Assembly (NCBI GenBank): GCA_025716855.1
Contig: JAIXMQ010000007.1
Span: 558,001 to 622,000, forward strand
Reading direction: 5' to 3'
Source of the DNA: Pilaira anomala
Taxonomy: Eukaryota; Mucoromycota; Mucoromycetes; Mucorales; Mucoraceae
DNA: 64,000 nt
Shown piece after piece: positions 49,832-62,017 of this stretch. Each line of letters begins with the position of its first letter. Positions within the stretch are counted from its first letter, which is position 1. Position numbers and translations under genes: made by a program. The notes beneath the pieces were generated by a model. That model was not told where the DNA came from, made no database searches, and worked only from the letters and a program-made list of their open reading frames with translations.

Positions 49832-52800
49832 ATGTCGACGTTAGCGGTAGGAAAGACAACGCCTTCAGCCAAAGCCTCACGACAATCAGTTGAACAAGTG
49901 GCAAGTGACTTTAATACGGATCCAGTTCGAGGGTTATTCAGTTCAGATGTACTTGGGTTGCGTGGACTGTATGGGTCAAATGAATTAGAAGCAGACGATG
50001 ATGAATCTTTGTTTAGTAAATTTATTGGGTCATTTAAAGATCCACTCATCTTGTTACTTCTCGGTTCAGCTGTTATCTCTGTTCTTATGGGTCAAATCGA
50101 TGATGCTATCAGTATTACTATGGTACAAAACGCATAAAGTATTACTCATAACTTTTTTTTTTATTAACTTGTTTCTTTTTGGTAGGCTATTATCATTGTA
50201 GTTACAGGTAAAAATTTTTTTTTAATAAAAAAGAGAGGATACGAAAAGGGTTAATTAGTTTAATTTTATTTTAGTTGCTTTTATTCAAGAATATCGGTCG
50301 GAAAAGTCATTAGAGGCTTTAAATAAATTAGTGCCACATCACTGTCATTTAGTGAGGTAAGTGCACTTAAATAGATAATATAAAAATAGAAAATTATGAA
50401 AAAAAATAGATGGTAACCAAAAAAAAAAAACAGAGATGGACAATTATGTGATGTTTTAGCTAATGACTTGGTACCTGGGGATGTAGTTCATTTCGGATTT
50501 GGCGATCGTATTCCAGCCGATTGTCGATTAACAAGTTGTGTTGGTTTAGAAATTGATGAGTCCAACTTGACAGGAGAGAACAGACCTCGTCGCAAGATCT
50601 CTGAAGCCATACATTCCAGTTCATTTGGAGAATTAGCCTTAAACGAACGAGAGAATATAGCCTTTATGGGTACCTTGGTACGTCAAGGACGTGGTGAAGG
50701 TATTGTAGTGGCTACAGGAAAGAACACTGAATTTGGGCATGTATTTGCTATGATGCAAGAGGTAGAGGTCAGAAAGACCCCACTTCAAATCAGTATGAAT
50801 GATTTAGGAAAGCAGTTGAGTATGTTCTCTTTTGCTGTCATTGGTGTCATTGTATTGATTGGTGTGATTCAAAAGAGAAGTTGGTTGGATATGTTTACTA
50901 TTGGTGTCAGTTTGGCTGTTGCAGCTATTCCCGAAGGATTACCTATTGTTGTTACTGTCACCTTGGCTTTAGGTGTGCTTCGCATGGCTAATAGAAAGGC
51001 AATTGTTAAACAGTTACCATCCGTAGAAACATTGGGAAGTGTTAATGTAGTTTGTGCGGATAAAACGGGTACTTTGACTGTCAATCAAATGACGGTAACA
51101 AATGTGTTTACGGCTGAAAATCAAGAAACTTTTGATTATGAATATAAAATACCTCAAAGCATGTCAGAAGCTTTACGTCAAACTCTTCGCATTGGTAAGT
51201 GATCGACAAAATGGAAGAAAAGAATTTCTGTTTCTTTTTTTTTTAACTCACACAAATGCTATTCAGGTAATTTGTGTAACAATTCTCAAGTTGGTGAAGG
51301 TGGTAAGATTTATGGTCAGCCTACTGAAATGGCGTTATTAGATGTTGTGCTTCGAAGTGGTATGCAGGACGAGCGTATGGTAAATATTTGTATAAACTGC
51401 GTGTGTTACAATATCGTATTTAATTTTTTATTTATTTATAAATATAGCATTACGATCGTTTAGATGAAGTACCTTTCAACTCGGAAAACAAGTATATGGC
51501 TGTCACCTGTCGTGAAAAGGACGATCAAAATTCAACTGGAACAGTTTATATTAAGGGAGCTACAGAAGTTATCATGGATAAATGTACAACATATTATACT
51601 TCGAGTTATACTCGAGTCCCTTTCACACCTGCATTAAAGGAAGCAGTAATTCAACACGTAGGAGCTATGAGTTCTCATGGTCTTCGTGTATTAAGTACTG
51701 CATTTGGAGAAAACGAAAATGATTTATGTTATACTGGATTTTTAGCTGTACATGATCCACCACGTCCTGGTGTAGGTGATGCCATTAAGAAATTAATTCA
51801 AGGTGGTGTTAAGGTGGTAATGATTACAGGTGATGCAGAAGCTACAGCCATGTCAATTGCTCGTCGTTTATGTATTCCTACAAATGCTAAAGGAAGTTGT
51901 TTAACTGGATACGATATTGAACATATGTCTGAACGCCAACTTCAAGAAATGATTCATACTGTCTCTGTTTTTGCTCGTACCACACCTAAACATAAATTAG
52001 CCATTGTACGTGCCCTTCAAGAAACAGGTGCAGTGGTTGCTATGACAGGTGATGGTGTAAATGATGCACCTGCTTTAAAGATGGCAGATATTGGTATCTC
52101 GATGGGTAAAAGTGGAACAGATGTCTCAAAGGAAGCATCCGATATGATTTTGGTAGATGATGATTTCTCAACTATTTTACATGCTATTGAAGAAGGAAAG
52201 GCCATCTTTTATAATATTCAAAATTTCTTGACTTTCCAACTGAGTACAAGTATCTCTGCACTCTCTTTAATTGCTATTTCTACTTTGTTTGGACTCAAGA
52301 CACCTTTAAATCCTATGCAAATTCTTTGGATTAATATCATCATGGATGGTCCTCCTGCTCAATCACTTGGTGTAGAACCAGTGGATCCTGAAATCATGAA
52401 GAAACCTCCAAGAGCTCGTAACTCGAATATTTTAACAAGACCATTGATTACGCGTGTATTGACTGCTGCATTTATTGTTACTATGGGTACAATGTTTGTT
52501 TATATTTCTGAAATGGCTGATGGTGTTGTTACTAACAAGGATGCAACCATGGTAACTATTTAAACGAAGTATCATTTTATATGCGGATCACTAACCTTTT
52601 CTTTTTTATTACAACCAGACATTTACTACATTTGTTTTCTTTGATATGTTTAATGCTTTAGCCTGTAGATCAGAAAAGCAATCGATATTTACGGTTGGAT
52701 TCTTTTCAAACAAGATGTTTAATTTAGCAGTAGGAGGATCACTTTTGGCACAGATGTTTGTGATTTATATTCCATTTTTCCAAGGTATTTTCCAAACAGA

Positions 52801-52975
52801 AGCACTGTCAATTTATGAATTAGGAAAGATTATTATGGTGACAAGTACAGTATTTTGGGCGGATGAAATTAAAAAGATGATTCGTAAAAAAGGATTAGGT
52901 ATTACAAGATCTGCTGGATCGTATCGTATCATTCATACTGCACAAGATATCGAGGATGCTATCGATCTTGTCTAA
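49832..52975 (+). CDS. PMR1: Secretory-pathway Ca2+/Mn2+ P-type ATPase
   Basis: Seven exons: 49832..50122, 50186..50207, 50275..50356, 50434..51194, 51267..51379, 51448..52551 and 52619..52975, giving about 909 residues (yeast Pmr1 is 950). The second exon is a 22-nt microexon. Motifs in order: actuator ESNLTGEN; M4 [20 protein letters not shown]; phosphorylation site CADKTGTLT; nucleotide-binding YIKGATE; hinge [16 protein letters not shown]6 [20 protein letters not shown]. The IPEGLP and NxxMD patterns are those of SPCA/Pmr1 pumps, which load the Golgi with Ca2+ and Mn2+. The N-terminal [19 protein letters not shown] start precedes M1. The ATG is the first in frame, after a poly-T leader. 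Confidence 0.93.
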
Positions 52976-53073
52976 ACCTTTTCTTTTTTCTTTCATATAC
53001 TTAGAGAACTTTGTTATTAATACCTTTTTCCTTTTCCTCACTTTATTACACTATTATAAACTTTTAAAAAAAG

Positions 53074-53142
<69 letters not shown>
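53074..53142. repeat. CT microsatellite
   Basis: About 34 CT units, 100 bases after the PMR1 stop codon, probably within or just past its 3' UTR. Confidence 0.95.
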
Positions 53143-53143
<1 letters not shown>

Positions 53144-53335
53144 GAATAATAAAAATAAATGGATTTTTTTACATGATTTTCTCTCTCTCTCTATTTGATA
53201 AATATATGTATTTTTTTTTTTTTGTATGTCTACCACTTTCAAACAAAAATCTTGAAGCTAATGTTAAAATAAAAGTCAAGAACAGCTATAAGCATTTTGC
53301 TGCTTTTTCATAAGCCATTATAAATGCCCCTACAC

Positions 53336-53391
53336 GGGTACGGCTTACTTTTTGCTTTTGCAGTCACGGGTACGGGTACGGGTACGGGTAC
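53336..53391 (+). promoter_or_regulatory. GGGTAC tandem array upstream of the first module gene
   Basis: Four perfect head-to-tail GGGTAC units at 53368-53391, preceded by a single unit at 53336-53341. Both the single unit and the array continue into the same flank, GGCTTA. The array ends 24 bases before the ATG at 53416. A mirror array stands before the convergent paralogue. Function as a promoter or leader element is inference. Confidence 0.7.
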
Positions 53392-53415
53392 GGCTTATTC
53401 AGTTGTTGAATCTTT

Positions 53416-54456
53416 ATGAGTTTACCTACGAAATTAAAGCCTGGAAAAGATCTAATGGCCAAAGAAGCCCTAAGAGATCCTAAAGTCATAAATCTCATCA
53501 CTGAATCTCTGGTAAAAACAACAGACGATTATTTCATTGGAAACTGCGAATGGAAAGACGGTACACGCTCTGACATGGTTCTTGAGCCGAAGAACGCTCT
53601 CTCAGATCTTCCTCCTCTAATCGTGGAAATTCAGCATACGATTAACAAAGCATTCATGAAAAGAGCTGTTAGCTTTTGCTTACAAGCGTTTGCAAGATAC
53701 CATAAAGATCCTATAATATTGATAATTTGCGTAGAGAAGCTTAATCAAGATAATATACATGTGAAACTAAGCAAGCTCCCAGGTGCCTTCTCATACTTTT
53801 CAGAACCATGGGCCGAACACTGCTATATTATTTCTAAAGAAAGTACCAAAGATAATCTGTCGATCCCCCTGCACCCATTAGTTGCACTTGGTTCTTTTTT
53901 TACAAACCGTAGTCTCTCATTAGCAGACCATCCATTCAAAAATGATCCAACGGTTCAATATTTATACACCTCAGCAATATTGCAACATCAAATTAGCGTC
54001 ATTAACAAAGATATTCCGCTTTCATTTATGGATTTTCAACTTATGGAGTATGATAAATTATTGACACTCGCACATTCACTTGGTCAACCACAGTTGGGAG
54101 AAGCCGTAAATGATGCAAAGACAAGAACTCTGACGATGAAAAGGGGATATGAAGAAGTATTTATTACTGAATCTTCATTAAATAAAAAAAAAACGAGTGT
54201 CCCACCACCAACAACATCCACACCCACCACCGCAGCTGACAGGAACGATAGCAAGTTTGAAAAAGCCATGAAATTTGTCGCTGAATTTAAACAAAAGAAA
54301 GAGGAGAAAGAGGAAACAATGGATTGGGTCGCTTGTTTGAAAGAAGGAAAGGACTTGAATATATTAAAGTATAAAAATTCTGAATCATTACGCCAACAAT
54401 TCATCAAGTATACCAAAAGAAAGTCCAAGCAAACAAATTCTGATAATTCAAATTAA
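53416..54456 (+). CDS. PD-(D/E)XK nuclease-like protein, intact copy
   Basis: Single exon, 346 residues. The core shows the nuclease-like order: CEWKDGTRSDMVLEPK (Asp), then LPPLIVEIQHTINKAFMKRA (E-x-Q) and a following alpha-beta unit (CLQAFARYHKDPIILIICVE). This resembles the D...E-x-Q form in Rpn/PDDEXK_2-type putative nucleases, although that assignment is by eye. Further conserved blocks are FSEPWAEHCYIIS and HPLVALGSFFTN. The C-terminus after residue 250 is a Pro/Thr linker (VPPPTTSTPTTAADRND) and a charged helical tail (EFKQKKEEKEETMDWVACLK) ending in basic residues. It is convergent to a diverged paralogue at 54930-55506 and lies between the 3' ends of PMR1 and KAP123. It may act on DNA or RNA; unproven. 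Confidence 0.65.
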   Translation: MSLPTKLKPGKDLMAKEALRDPKVINLITESLVKTTDDYFIGNCEWKDGTRSDMVLEPKNALSDLPPLIVEIQHTINKAFMKRAVSFCLQAFARYHKDPIILIICVEKLNQDNIHVKLSKLPGAFSYFSEPWAEHCYIISKESTKDNLSIPLHPLVALGSFFTNRSLSLADHPFKNDPTVQYLYTSAILQHQISVINKDIPLSFMDFQLMEYDKLLTLAHSLGQPQLGEAVNDAKTRTLTMKRGYEEVFITESSLNKKKTSVPPPTTSTPTTAADRNDSKFEKAMKFVAEFKQKKEEKEETMDWVACLKEGKDLNILKYKNSESLRQQFIKYTKRKSKQTNSDNSN

Positions 54457-54929
54457 ATAAACAACTTTAATATTGAACACCTATTTTTATCAAATTATCT
54501 TTCTTTTCATTTCCGTATTTTTTTAAAACCCTGTTGAATACAGAACTTAGGGCCAATGTTTTAGTAATTGATAAAGGAATCATGGATCAGATATTTGACA
54601 TTTAAACTTTACTGTTGAATTAGTAATTATGATTTATGAGTCATTATGTGCTTGTTAGTTGATGTGTATTTTATGAATTATATTTTATATGTGTAGATTG
54701 TTATATTATGTTGAGTAGAAGTAAAATGTCTATTAAGTAACGTCAGATCGCGGCAAGTCTATAACTGATGAGCGGCACTCAAGAAGGACCAATTTGGATA
54801 AAGAAAGTAAATATCCATAAAATAATAAAAGGCTCAGAAACTAATAAGCTTGCGTTCATATTTAAACGCAAAACCGTTTAATGATAGGCAGGTTTAAATC
54901 TAATTGTGGGTGAACTTAACTATTATTTA
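54457..54929. other. Spacer between the two convergent paralogues
   Basis: About 470 bases of AT-rich DNA between the stop codons of the two module genes. No coding frame seen; it holds both 3' UTRs. Confidence 0.5.
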
Positions 54930-55506
54930 CTAATTTTTGATTATATCCCTCATAATGGGATTGCCAATATATCGCAGCTTTTGTTTCTGCATTTCATCAT
55001 CTGAAAAATAGATCGCAAATACTACCAACGGGTCAAGTTTGTTTGATTCGTCTTCACTAAGGTTAATTGCATTTTTGAGGATAATTAGGTACTTTTCCGC
55101 CCACACAGTACTCTCGAACATCTGTCTATGAGAATTTTCCAAAGTGGGTGATAGCAGTGATCTTACTGACGAGGAGATCTTATCAGTACAAAGAATAACA
55201 AGCGAAGGCTGAATGTCAAAGCGGTAGAATATCTCCAAGCATTTTTCAACTGATTTTTTCATCGAAATTTTTGTAATTTTTGACTGAATCTCCAAAAGGA
55301 TTGAACGTGATTGAGCCATATAAAGAACAAAATAAGAACCATTACCCAAAAATTCTAATTGAACAAAACTGAAATTAGGACAATCCTTTTTTATAATGGA
55401 TTCAGCAAGCAATTTAATAAATGCAGGGCTTTGTAAAATTTTATAACTAAAGAGTTATCAGTAAAGTATTCAAATTGGCTTTACAGGTTTACCTACTTTC
55501 ACTCAT
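54930..55506 (-). CDS. PD-(D/E)XK nuclease-like paralogue, shorter and with the Asp lost
   Basis: Two exons, 55506..55493 and 55446..54930 (46-nt intron, phase 2), giving about 176 residues starting MSESSYKILQSPAFIKLLAE. It aligns along its length with the 53416 gene: SRSILLEIQSKITKISMKKS against PPLIVEIQHTINKAFMKRA, FESTVWAEKYLIIL against FSEPWAEHCYIIS, and DPLVVFAIYFSD against HPLVALGSFFTN. The E-x-Q is kept, but the upstream Asp is replaced (GNGSYFVLYM where the other has GTRSDMVLEP), so a nuclease centre is unlikely. It lacks the Pro/Thr linker and charged tail. The frame is intact, which suggests retained function or recent loss. An inverted GGGTAC array stands 50 bases upstream of its ATG. 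Confidence 0.55.
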
Positions 55507-55556
55507 TGTAATCAAAACTGAAGAGTAAAATAAACTGTCTTTGTCGAACTGCAACC

Positions 55557-55581
55557 GTACCCGTACCCCGTACCCGTACCC
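55557..55581 (-). promoter_or_regulatory. GGGTAC tandem array upstream of the paralogue
   Basis: Four GGGTAC units on the minus strand (GTACCC on the plus), with one extra base between the middle two, ending about 50 bases before the ATG at 55506. It mirrors the array at 53368-53391, so the two arrays form a long-distance inverted pair around the module. Confidence 0.7.
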
Positions 55582-55750
55582 GTATATTCAATAAATACGG
55601 ATTATTTTCGTCGTTTATACTTTTTAACTGTTTTTATCTTAAACACAAATGATTATATTATGGTGAAAAAAGGGAGGAGGGAAATTATAAAATGTAAATA
55701 TATGAGAAAAAAAAAGTCTAAAAATGTGTGTGTATTTATGGAATCTATTT

Positions 55751-55973
55751 TTACAAGAAGCGAGCCAAGTCACTGCCAGAAATACCTAAAGAAGGAGATT
55801 GGTTATTCAATACGCGTAATAAAGCAATAAGCTCCACACGAGTATCATCATTTAATTGGTCTTCATGTGACAAGACGTGATGGAAGATGGGAAGGAAATT
55901 AGGAATTTGACTGTGAACCTATACATATAAAAAAAGTTAGTCATGTCGAAAAAAATACACATAAAAAAAATAC

Positions 55974-56013
<40 letters not shown>

Positions 56014-59000
56014 TACAAAGGTATTATTAGCACGGAAGAGTGAAAACAAACAATTAAAAACAGGTTCATTTTCTGCAAAATCAATCTTAAGAGGAAGTAC
56101 ACTTGTGAAAACAGGTAAAACTTGATCAAGAGGTACAGCATCAGGACGGGCAATAATCAATCTAGCGACAGCACCTGTAGCGTTATCAGTAATATTAGGT
56201 ACAGGCTGGTTTTGGAAAAGAGGATGTAATGCAGTCAAGATGATTGGGTATTGTGAGCTCAAATCGATTTGAGAATTACCGACAAGGATACCTAAGGCAT
56301 ATGCAGCGTTACTACGAACTGAATGATCTTCATCACCACATGCTTTAATAAAAAGTTGAAGTAAACGTTCTGTATGAGGAGTGACGGCGCTCTTGATACC
56401 AGTAATACATTCACCGAGACAACCAATGGCCATGGAACGTTCAGTGGGAGTCTTTGATTTCTTGTAGTATTTTGCAATCAAGGGCATAAAGACATCAAAG
56501 TAGGAAGAATAGGACTCGCCTACGGTTTCACAGATCGTAGCTACAAGGTCACCAGCAGCACTGATCAAAAGAGATTCAGATTCGGCTTCTTCTTCTTCAT
56601 CAACGAAATCATCATCATCATAAGTTTGTTGGCAAATGGATCTCTTCTCAAAGATATCAAGTACGTTACGAGAGATCTCTTCAAGATGATCAGCAATAAT
56701 GCTAGGACCCATTAATTTGAGAGACTGAATTAATTCTTGACAGATTTGAATGACAACCATCTTATCATCTTCGTCCTTCCACATAGTCAAGACAGTAGGA
56801 ATAATAATATTGATCATGTTGATAACGTTTTCATGAACAGGGTATGCAATAGGTAAACCGGACTTCCATTCTTCAGATCCAGACATGAGATAAAATGTCT
56901 TTAGGAAACTAAAGAGACTTCCAACAACAGCTTTACGTACACCGTCAAAGAGATGGTAAGAGAGCTCAGTCAATTCTTGGACGGATTCTTCAACGTAAGG
57001 TAAGAAATGAGTTTGTGTACTTTCAAAAAGTTCGCCAAGTGCATCAGCAGCAAATTCCTTTTCATCTGCAATAGCAGAGTTGAAGTTGAATGCACTTTCA
57101 TCATCTTCATCATCGCCGTCACCTAAAGTGAGATCAATTTCACTTCCTAAATTAGCTTCATCTTTCTCTTCTGCTTTACAAGAAGCAATGATGGGAGGCA
57201 TGACAGTAGGAAGATAAGGAGCGAATTCTTCGCCAAAGACACGAGCCATGATGGAAAAGAAAGCATAAGAACATTCACGAAGACGAGGAGAGTCCAAGTC
57301 AAGTTGTTCAATAGCAAGATGCATTAAATCCTGAGTGAATGGTCTGAATTTAGCGGCGCCTACAGCTTCTGCAATTGCACCAGCAGAGTCAGTAGCTACA
57401 CCACGAAGTAAAGCTTCATCAGCACCTTCATTTAAAGTCATTAAATGACGAATACGAGGCATGACACTGCTAAAGTAAGGTTCAAATCCTTCACCAGCAG
57501 CATGTGCAGCACTACCAATGGCAGCCATGACAGTAGCCTTGGTCTCAGTTTGAGGCGCGTTATCTAAAAGGAATAAGAGCTTCTCCATCAACATGGGCAA
57601 GTATTGAAGTACTTCATCACCTAAACTCTCTAAAATAGCATCCAAAGCATTACATGCGTGTTTGGTGACTTCAGGGTTGGTATCATTCATCAAGTTGAAA
57701 ACAAGTGGAAGTAAAACTGAATGACTTTCTGAAATCTCAGCAGGCATCTCTTCAGCGAGACATCCAAGTGCCATACAAGCTGCACGACGTACAATGATCT
57801 CAGGGTCTTGAAGTCCGGAACAAACAAGTGGTAATAACTCGTTTAATTTAGGGCTCATGAACTCCGCACAACCTTCAATGATCACTGCAAAGGACATCAT
57901 GGCAGCTTTACGATAGTTGGGGTCAGGATTTTGCATATATGCTATTACAATTGGCATAACAATTGGGAATACCTGTTGAGGAGGCATGTTGGTTGCGAGT
58001 GCGTTCAAGACTTTGAAAGCCAACTATATAAAAAAAAAGTTTAGTATATCCCGTCATTTCTTCCCTTAGAATTTTTTTTTTATCTCTATACTTACACGTG
58101 AGGGAGAATCTTCATCGACATCTTCGGGATCTTCTTCCGATCCGATAGGCATTAAACCTTCTACAATAAATCCGACCATTTTTAAACTTCTAATTTTGTT
58201 TTGCTTACTATAAGAGAAAAAAAAAATAAGTACACTCCGCTTATAAATATATAGATATATATCAGTTCAACTTACTATACAGCGGCCCACATGAGGAAAG
58301 AAAGAGCCATGACACGAAGAGAGTCATCCAAGTTACGGTTAGAACCAATAGTTAAAAAGAATTTGATCAAATCAACTAAATGAGTAGATAAAAGAGGTGC
58401 ATCCAACATCAATAAAGTATCAAATACTTCAAAAATTTCGCTAGCACTCTCTTCATCACCTTCCTTTAAACATTGTTCCAATACATTTACCATACCGGGA
58501 ATCATCAATCTAAATGATTTCTAAAACCACACATATTTTTAGTATTTTTTTATCCCTTCCACACTTTTTTTTACCAATCTACTTACAATATTCTCTTTAT
58601 CATCATTTTCGATGAATTCAGCTAATTTACCCAAAGTTCTACAGATTAAAGAGTTAGTAAAAAGTTATACAATTGATTTTCTACCCAAACAGAAAAAAAA
58701 AAAATACTTACAAGACGGTGGTTACTCTAACACGCTTACTTTCGGGATCAACAATAGCTTTTGAAAAGAGATCAAAGAGAGGAGCAGTATGGTCCATAAA
58801 GAAATCTGCAATCACTTCAAAGAGAGTATATAAACAATAGGTACCGACTTCACGATGAATGGCAGTATGGCTAGCACAAGCCTCATTTAAAAAGCCTAAT
58901 AACTCGGGCCATTTATTTTCAGGAACATCGATACGAGCAATGGAAGAAATGACACGTGCAGTTGAATGACGAACCATTTCACTATAAAAAAAAAAAAGAG

Positions 59001-59479
59001 TTAGTTGATGTGTATGCATAACAAAGTTGAAAGGAGAGAAAGAGAGAGAAATACTTTACTGTTGTTCATTCAAGGCAATTTGTAATAATTTGGCACGGAT
59101 AATCGCTTGTGCAGGCTCGGGGATCTCTTGCCAACGCTTTGAGATACGTTTTCTTAACTCGACAGCTGCTAACTGACGAACAGGATGATGTGGTGAACGA
59201 TGAATGATCTCAACAAAGGCTGGAATACAATCAGCTGAAACATAAAATTGTGTGTTTAAGGTAGAAGTGGCCTGAAATAAGGGTAAGTTATAATGTAAAC
59301 TCTTTAACTTATTACTTTATATAAGAACTTACTTGTCTAATAGTGTCAGAGTCTTGTGCTGTTGCAAGCTTAGTTAAAAGTTCTTCAAGTCCATTTACAA
59401 ATTGCTGTAAAAGTATGTCAGTAACTACATTCTTTTTTTAAATGGTAAAGTATTTTGTTCCTTTAGATATTACCTCCAT
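55751..59479 (-). CDS. KAP123: Karyopherin/importin beta (Kap123/importin-4 type)
   Basis: Nine exons: 59479..59474, 59404..59333, 59271..59060, 58981..58712, 58638..58587, 58520..58276, 58207..58096, 58023..56017 and 55918..55751, giving about 1047 residues. The first coding exon is only ATGGAG. The start MEQFVNGLEELLTKL and the early VRQLAAVELRKRISKRW are the importin-beta N-terminal RanGTP-binding type. HEAT repeats follow throughout (e.g. VRRAACMALGCLAEEMP; VTKHACNALDAILESLGDEV; VRSNAAYALGILVGNSQ). An acidic insertion (DLTLGDGDDEDDESAFNFNS) is typical of the Kap123/IPO4 branch. It imports ribosomal proteins and histones H3/H4. The branch assignment, versus Kap121/IPO5, is by the N-terminus and acidic loop. 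Confidence 0.88.
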
Positions 59480-62017
59480 TTTTAAAAAATTGTACTGCAA
59501 AAGAAGAAAAAGTTAAAAAGAAAAGTTTTTTTTTTTTTTGTATTTTGAGAAAAGCGCAGATTGGATTTCCGCTTAAGTTTGAAAGGCATTTAAACAGCCA
59601 CTCACCAGTCCCCTAAACACAGACCTTATTGGGTAAATTATATTCTTTCTCGTTTGTTCGAAGGTTTGTTACTGGTGCTAGAAGTTTGCCCAAAAAGCAA
59701 AAAGTATTTATATATTTTTGTAAATAGTACTGACTTTGGCATGCTTTTTTGTATACATATCTCTACATGTATAATATATTTATAGACCGTGAGTACTTTA
59801 TGTCTAGCGAAAACAGCAATAGTTAGTATTCTTCAGACATTTCATTAAAAAGATTTTTTTTCTATCAAATAATATTCTTATACCCTATAAAATATACTCG
59901 CTGATTATACATAGATAAACAGGCATTTATTATTGTAAAGAGCATTACTGCTGCTAAGAAATAATGCGTGACAACAACAACAAAAAAGTTGACTGAAGCG
60001 TAATAAAATGTAAGGGTTGAAAGAGTCATCTGAAACATTTTCTTTTTTTTTTCAATAAAGACCAAAATTTCTTTAAAGAAAACACATGTCTCAGAATCAA
60101 GTTTACTCGATATATATACATATATATCTTTAAATATGGATAGGAAAGGAAAAAGTGAGCAAGAACAATAAAAGAGGAAAAATGACTGACAGGATTCTCT
60201 CTCAGCTGTCAATTGCAGATTCCATGATTTCTGTCGCTAAAACGGCCATCACCTGTCAAATTTCTTTGTTTTTTCTTTTCAGCCTCCCCTTTTTTCGTAC
60301 ATAGAGAAATCAAAAGAATTAGTGATAAAAAAAAGTTACTTTTAGTCATTTTTCTGATAGAAAATCAATCTGGTTTTTCTTAAGATGGAAAGAGAAATGG
60401 ATGATATATATCAAGAGATGCATTTTAATGCATGAAGTTAATTTCTCGATTTTCTGCACGTTTTACAGAAAGGCGCATATATCATCGTCTTTATCATAAG
60501 ATTCTTATAAATTGATTCAAGACAAAGCTTTATACTCTTTTTTTTTTTCTTCTTCTTCTTCTTCTTCTTCTTTGAATTTGAAAACAATAGATGAGTAAAT
60601 AAGGCTTTGACTCAAGCTATATACCATGTATATTAATTTTGGATGTCTTTAATAGTGATGATACAATATTCTTGTTTTCGACACATCCCTTTATACTTGA
60701 AGGATAATTATCGGCTTAAGATACGTAATAAACATGTGTGACGACTGTACATTTGAGCATGAGCCTTGAAAGAAAATTTAACATGCATAGTAACTGCACA
60801 CACTGTCATTTTTTTTAGTTACTCTATACATGATGGATGTAACGCGTCTATTTTCAGTATTACGCAGATTTTCAAACACGTTTATTACTCATTTTTTTAC
60901 TTGAAAAAAATAGAATCTTTATTAAGGAAATGTATACATATATATATATATATATATATGTAAATATAGCTACATAGCATTTGTTTTTTTAGTCAAGTAG
61001 CAAAGGAAAAAAGAATAGGTGTGTTGCTTATCCGATAAAAAATCTTTTAGAGTTACTTTGGGAAATGATACATTACCGATATTTAACCTTACCGACTTTA
61101 TTTTTAAGCTGCTGTAAAAAATCGGTAATGCGGTAACGAAAGAATAGCGTATAAGGTTAATGAGGCAAAGAAAGGGTAACGAAAGGGTAACTGATGTGAT
61201 CGACACATGATACATGTATATGTATATTACATAAGCTATGAAGATCACATTTTAATATCCGTCTGACTAATGTATAATTAGGTTGTCAAATATATCAGCC
61301 AATGAGAACCGATCTAGAAATGGCATAATAATTTGTTGATGCAAAATATGCAACAATACTCAATAAAAAAAAAAGGAAAGCTCTAGAATCATTATATATT
61401 CACAAAATCATTGAAATTTAAGCATAAGCATCAATATATGGCTTTTATAATGTATATATTTTAAGTGTAAACCTATAGTTATAATCATTATTTTGAAAAG
61501 TTGACTTTTTTTTTTTTTTTTTTTTTTGATTCGCTTATCATGACTCAATAGTTATATGTCTGTCTACAGTTAATACAGCGCCAAAGGGCGTAATTACGTC
61601 AAATGTTTTTGTTGATTTTTCAAAAAAAAAACATGGGATAAAAGTTAAGAGAAATACGGAAGGAGTATACATACATACATTACTCCTTAGCTTGACATGA
61701 ATTTATGGCTAACGCGAAGCTACTTCTTAGCATAATTATATTAGTCTTTTTTTTCAAAAGGATTAGAGAATGTTTTTTTTCAGTTGGCTTGGATGGATGT
61801 AAAGGATCGGCAATCGTGTTGTGCTTTTTTTTTTTTTATAATTCCGGTAAAAAAAAAACTTATAGCTTATTAGCAAGAAAAAATGAATGACTATATTTTC
61901 ATCAGTAAAGTTTATGACGCCAATTTTTTTTTTTCATGTGAAGAGATACATATATCTCAGATTAGTAGGTATTCATGTTGTAACACTTAGTAATTGGTTC
62001 AATGTAATAATTTAAGT
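59480..62017. other. Intergenic region, no supported gene
   Basis: About 2.5 kb upstream of KAP123. AT-rich, with a (CTT)n tract near 60549-60570 and (TA)n near 60940-60960. Open frames are short and dominated by Phe/Ile/Lys/Tyr. Nothing with splice or domain support. Confidence 0.5.

Noticed and set aside
53416..55581. GGGTAC arrays as telomeric or subtelomeric repeats
   Set aside because: Only four units on each side, not TTAGGG, in inverted orientation around genes and between housekeeping genes; a telomere remnant is unlikely.
59865..60212. Minus-strand 115-codon frame upstream of KAP123
   Set aside because: Low-complexity Phe/Ser/Val-rich text from AT-rich DNA, no splice sites or motif.
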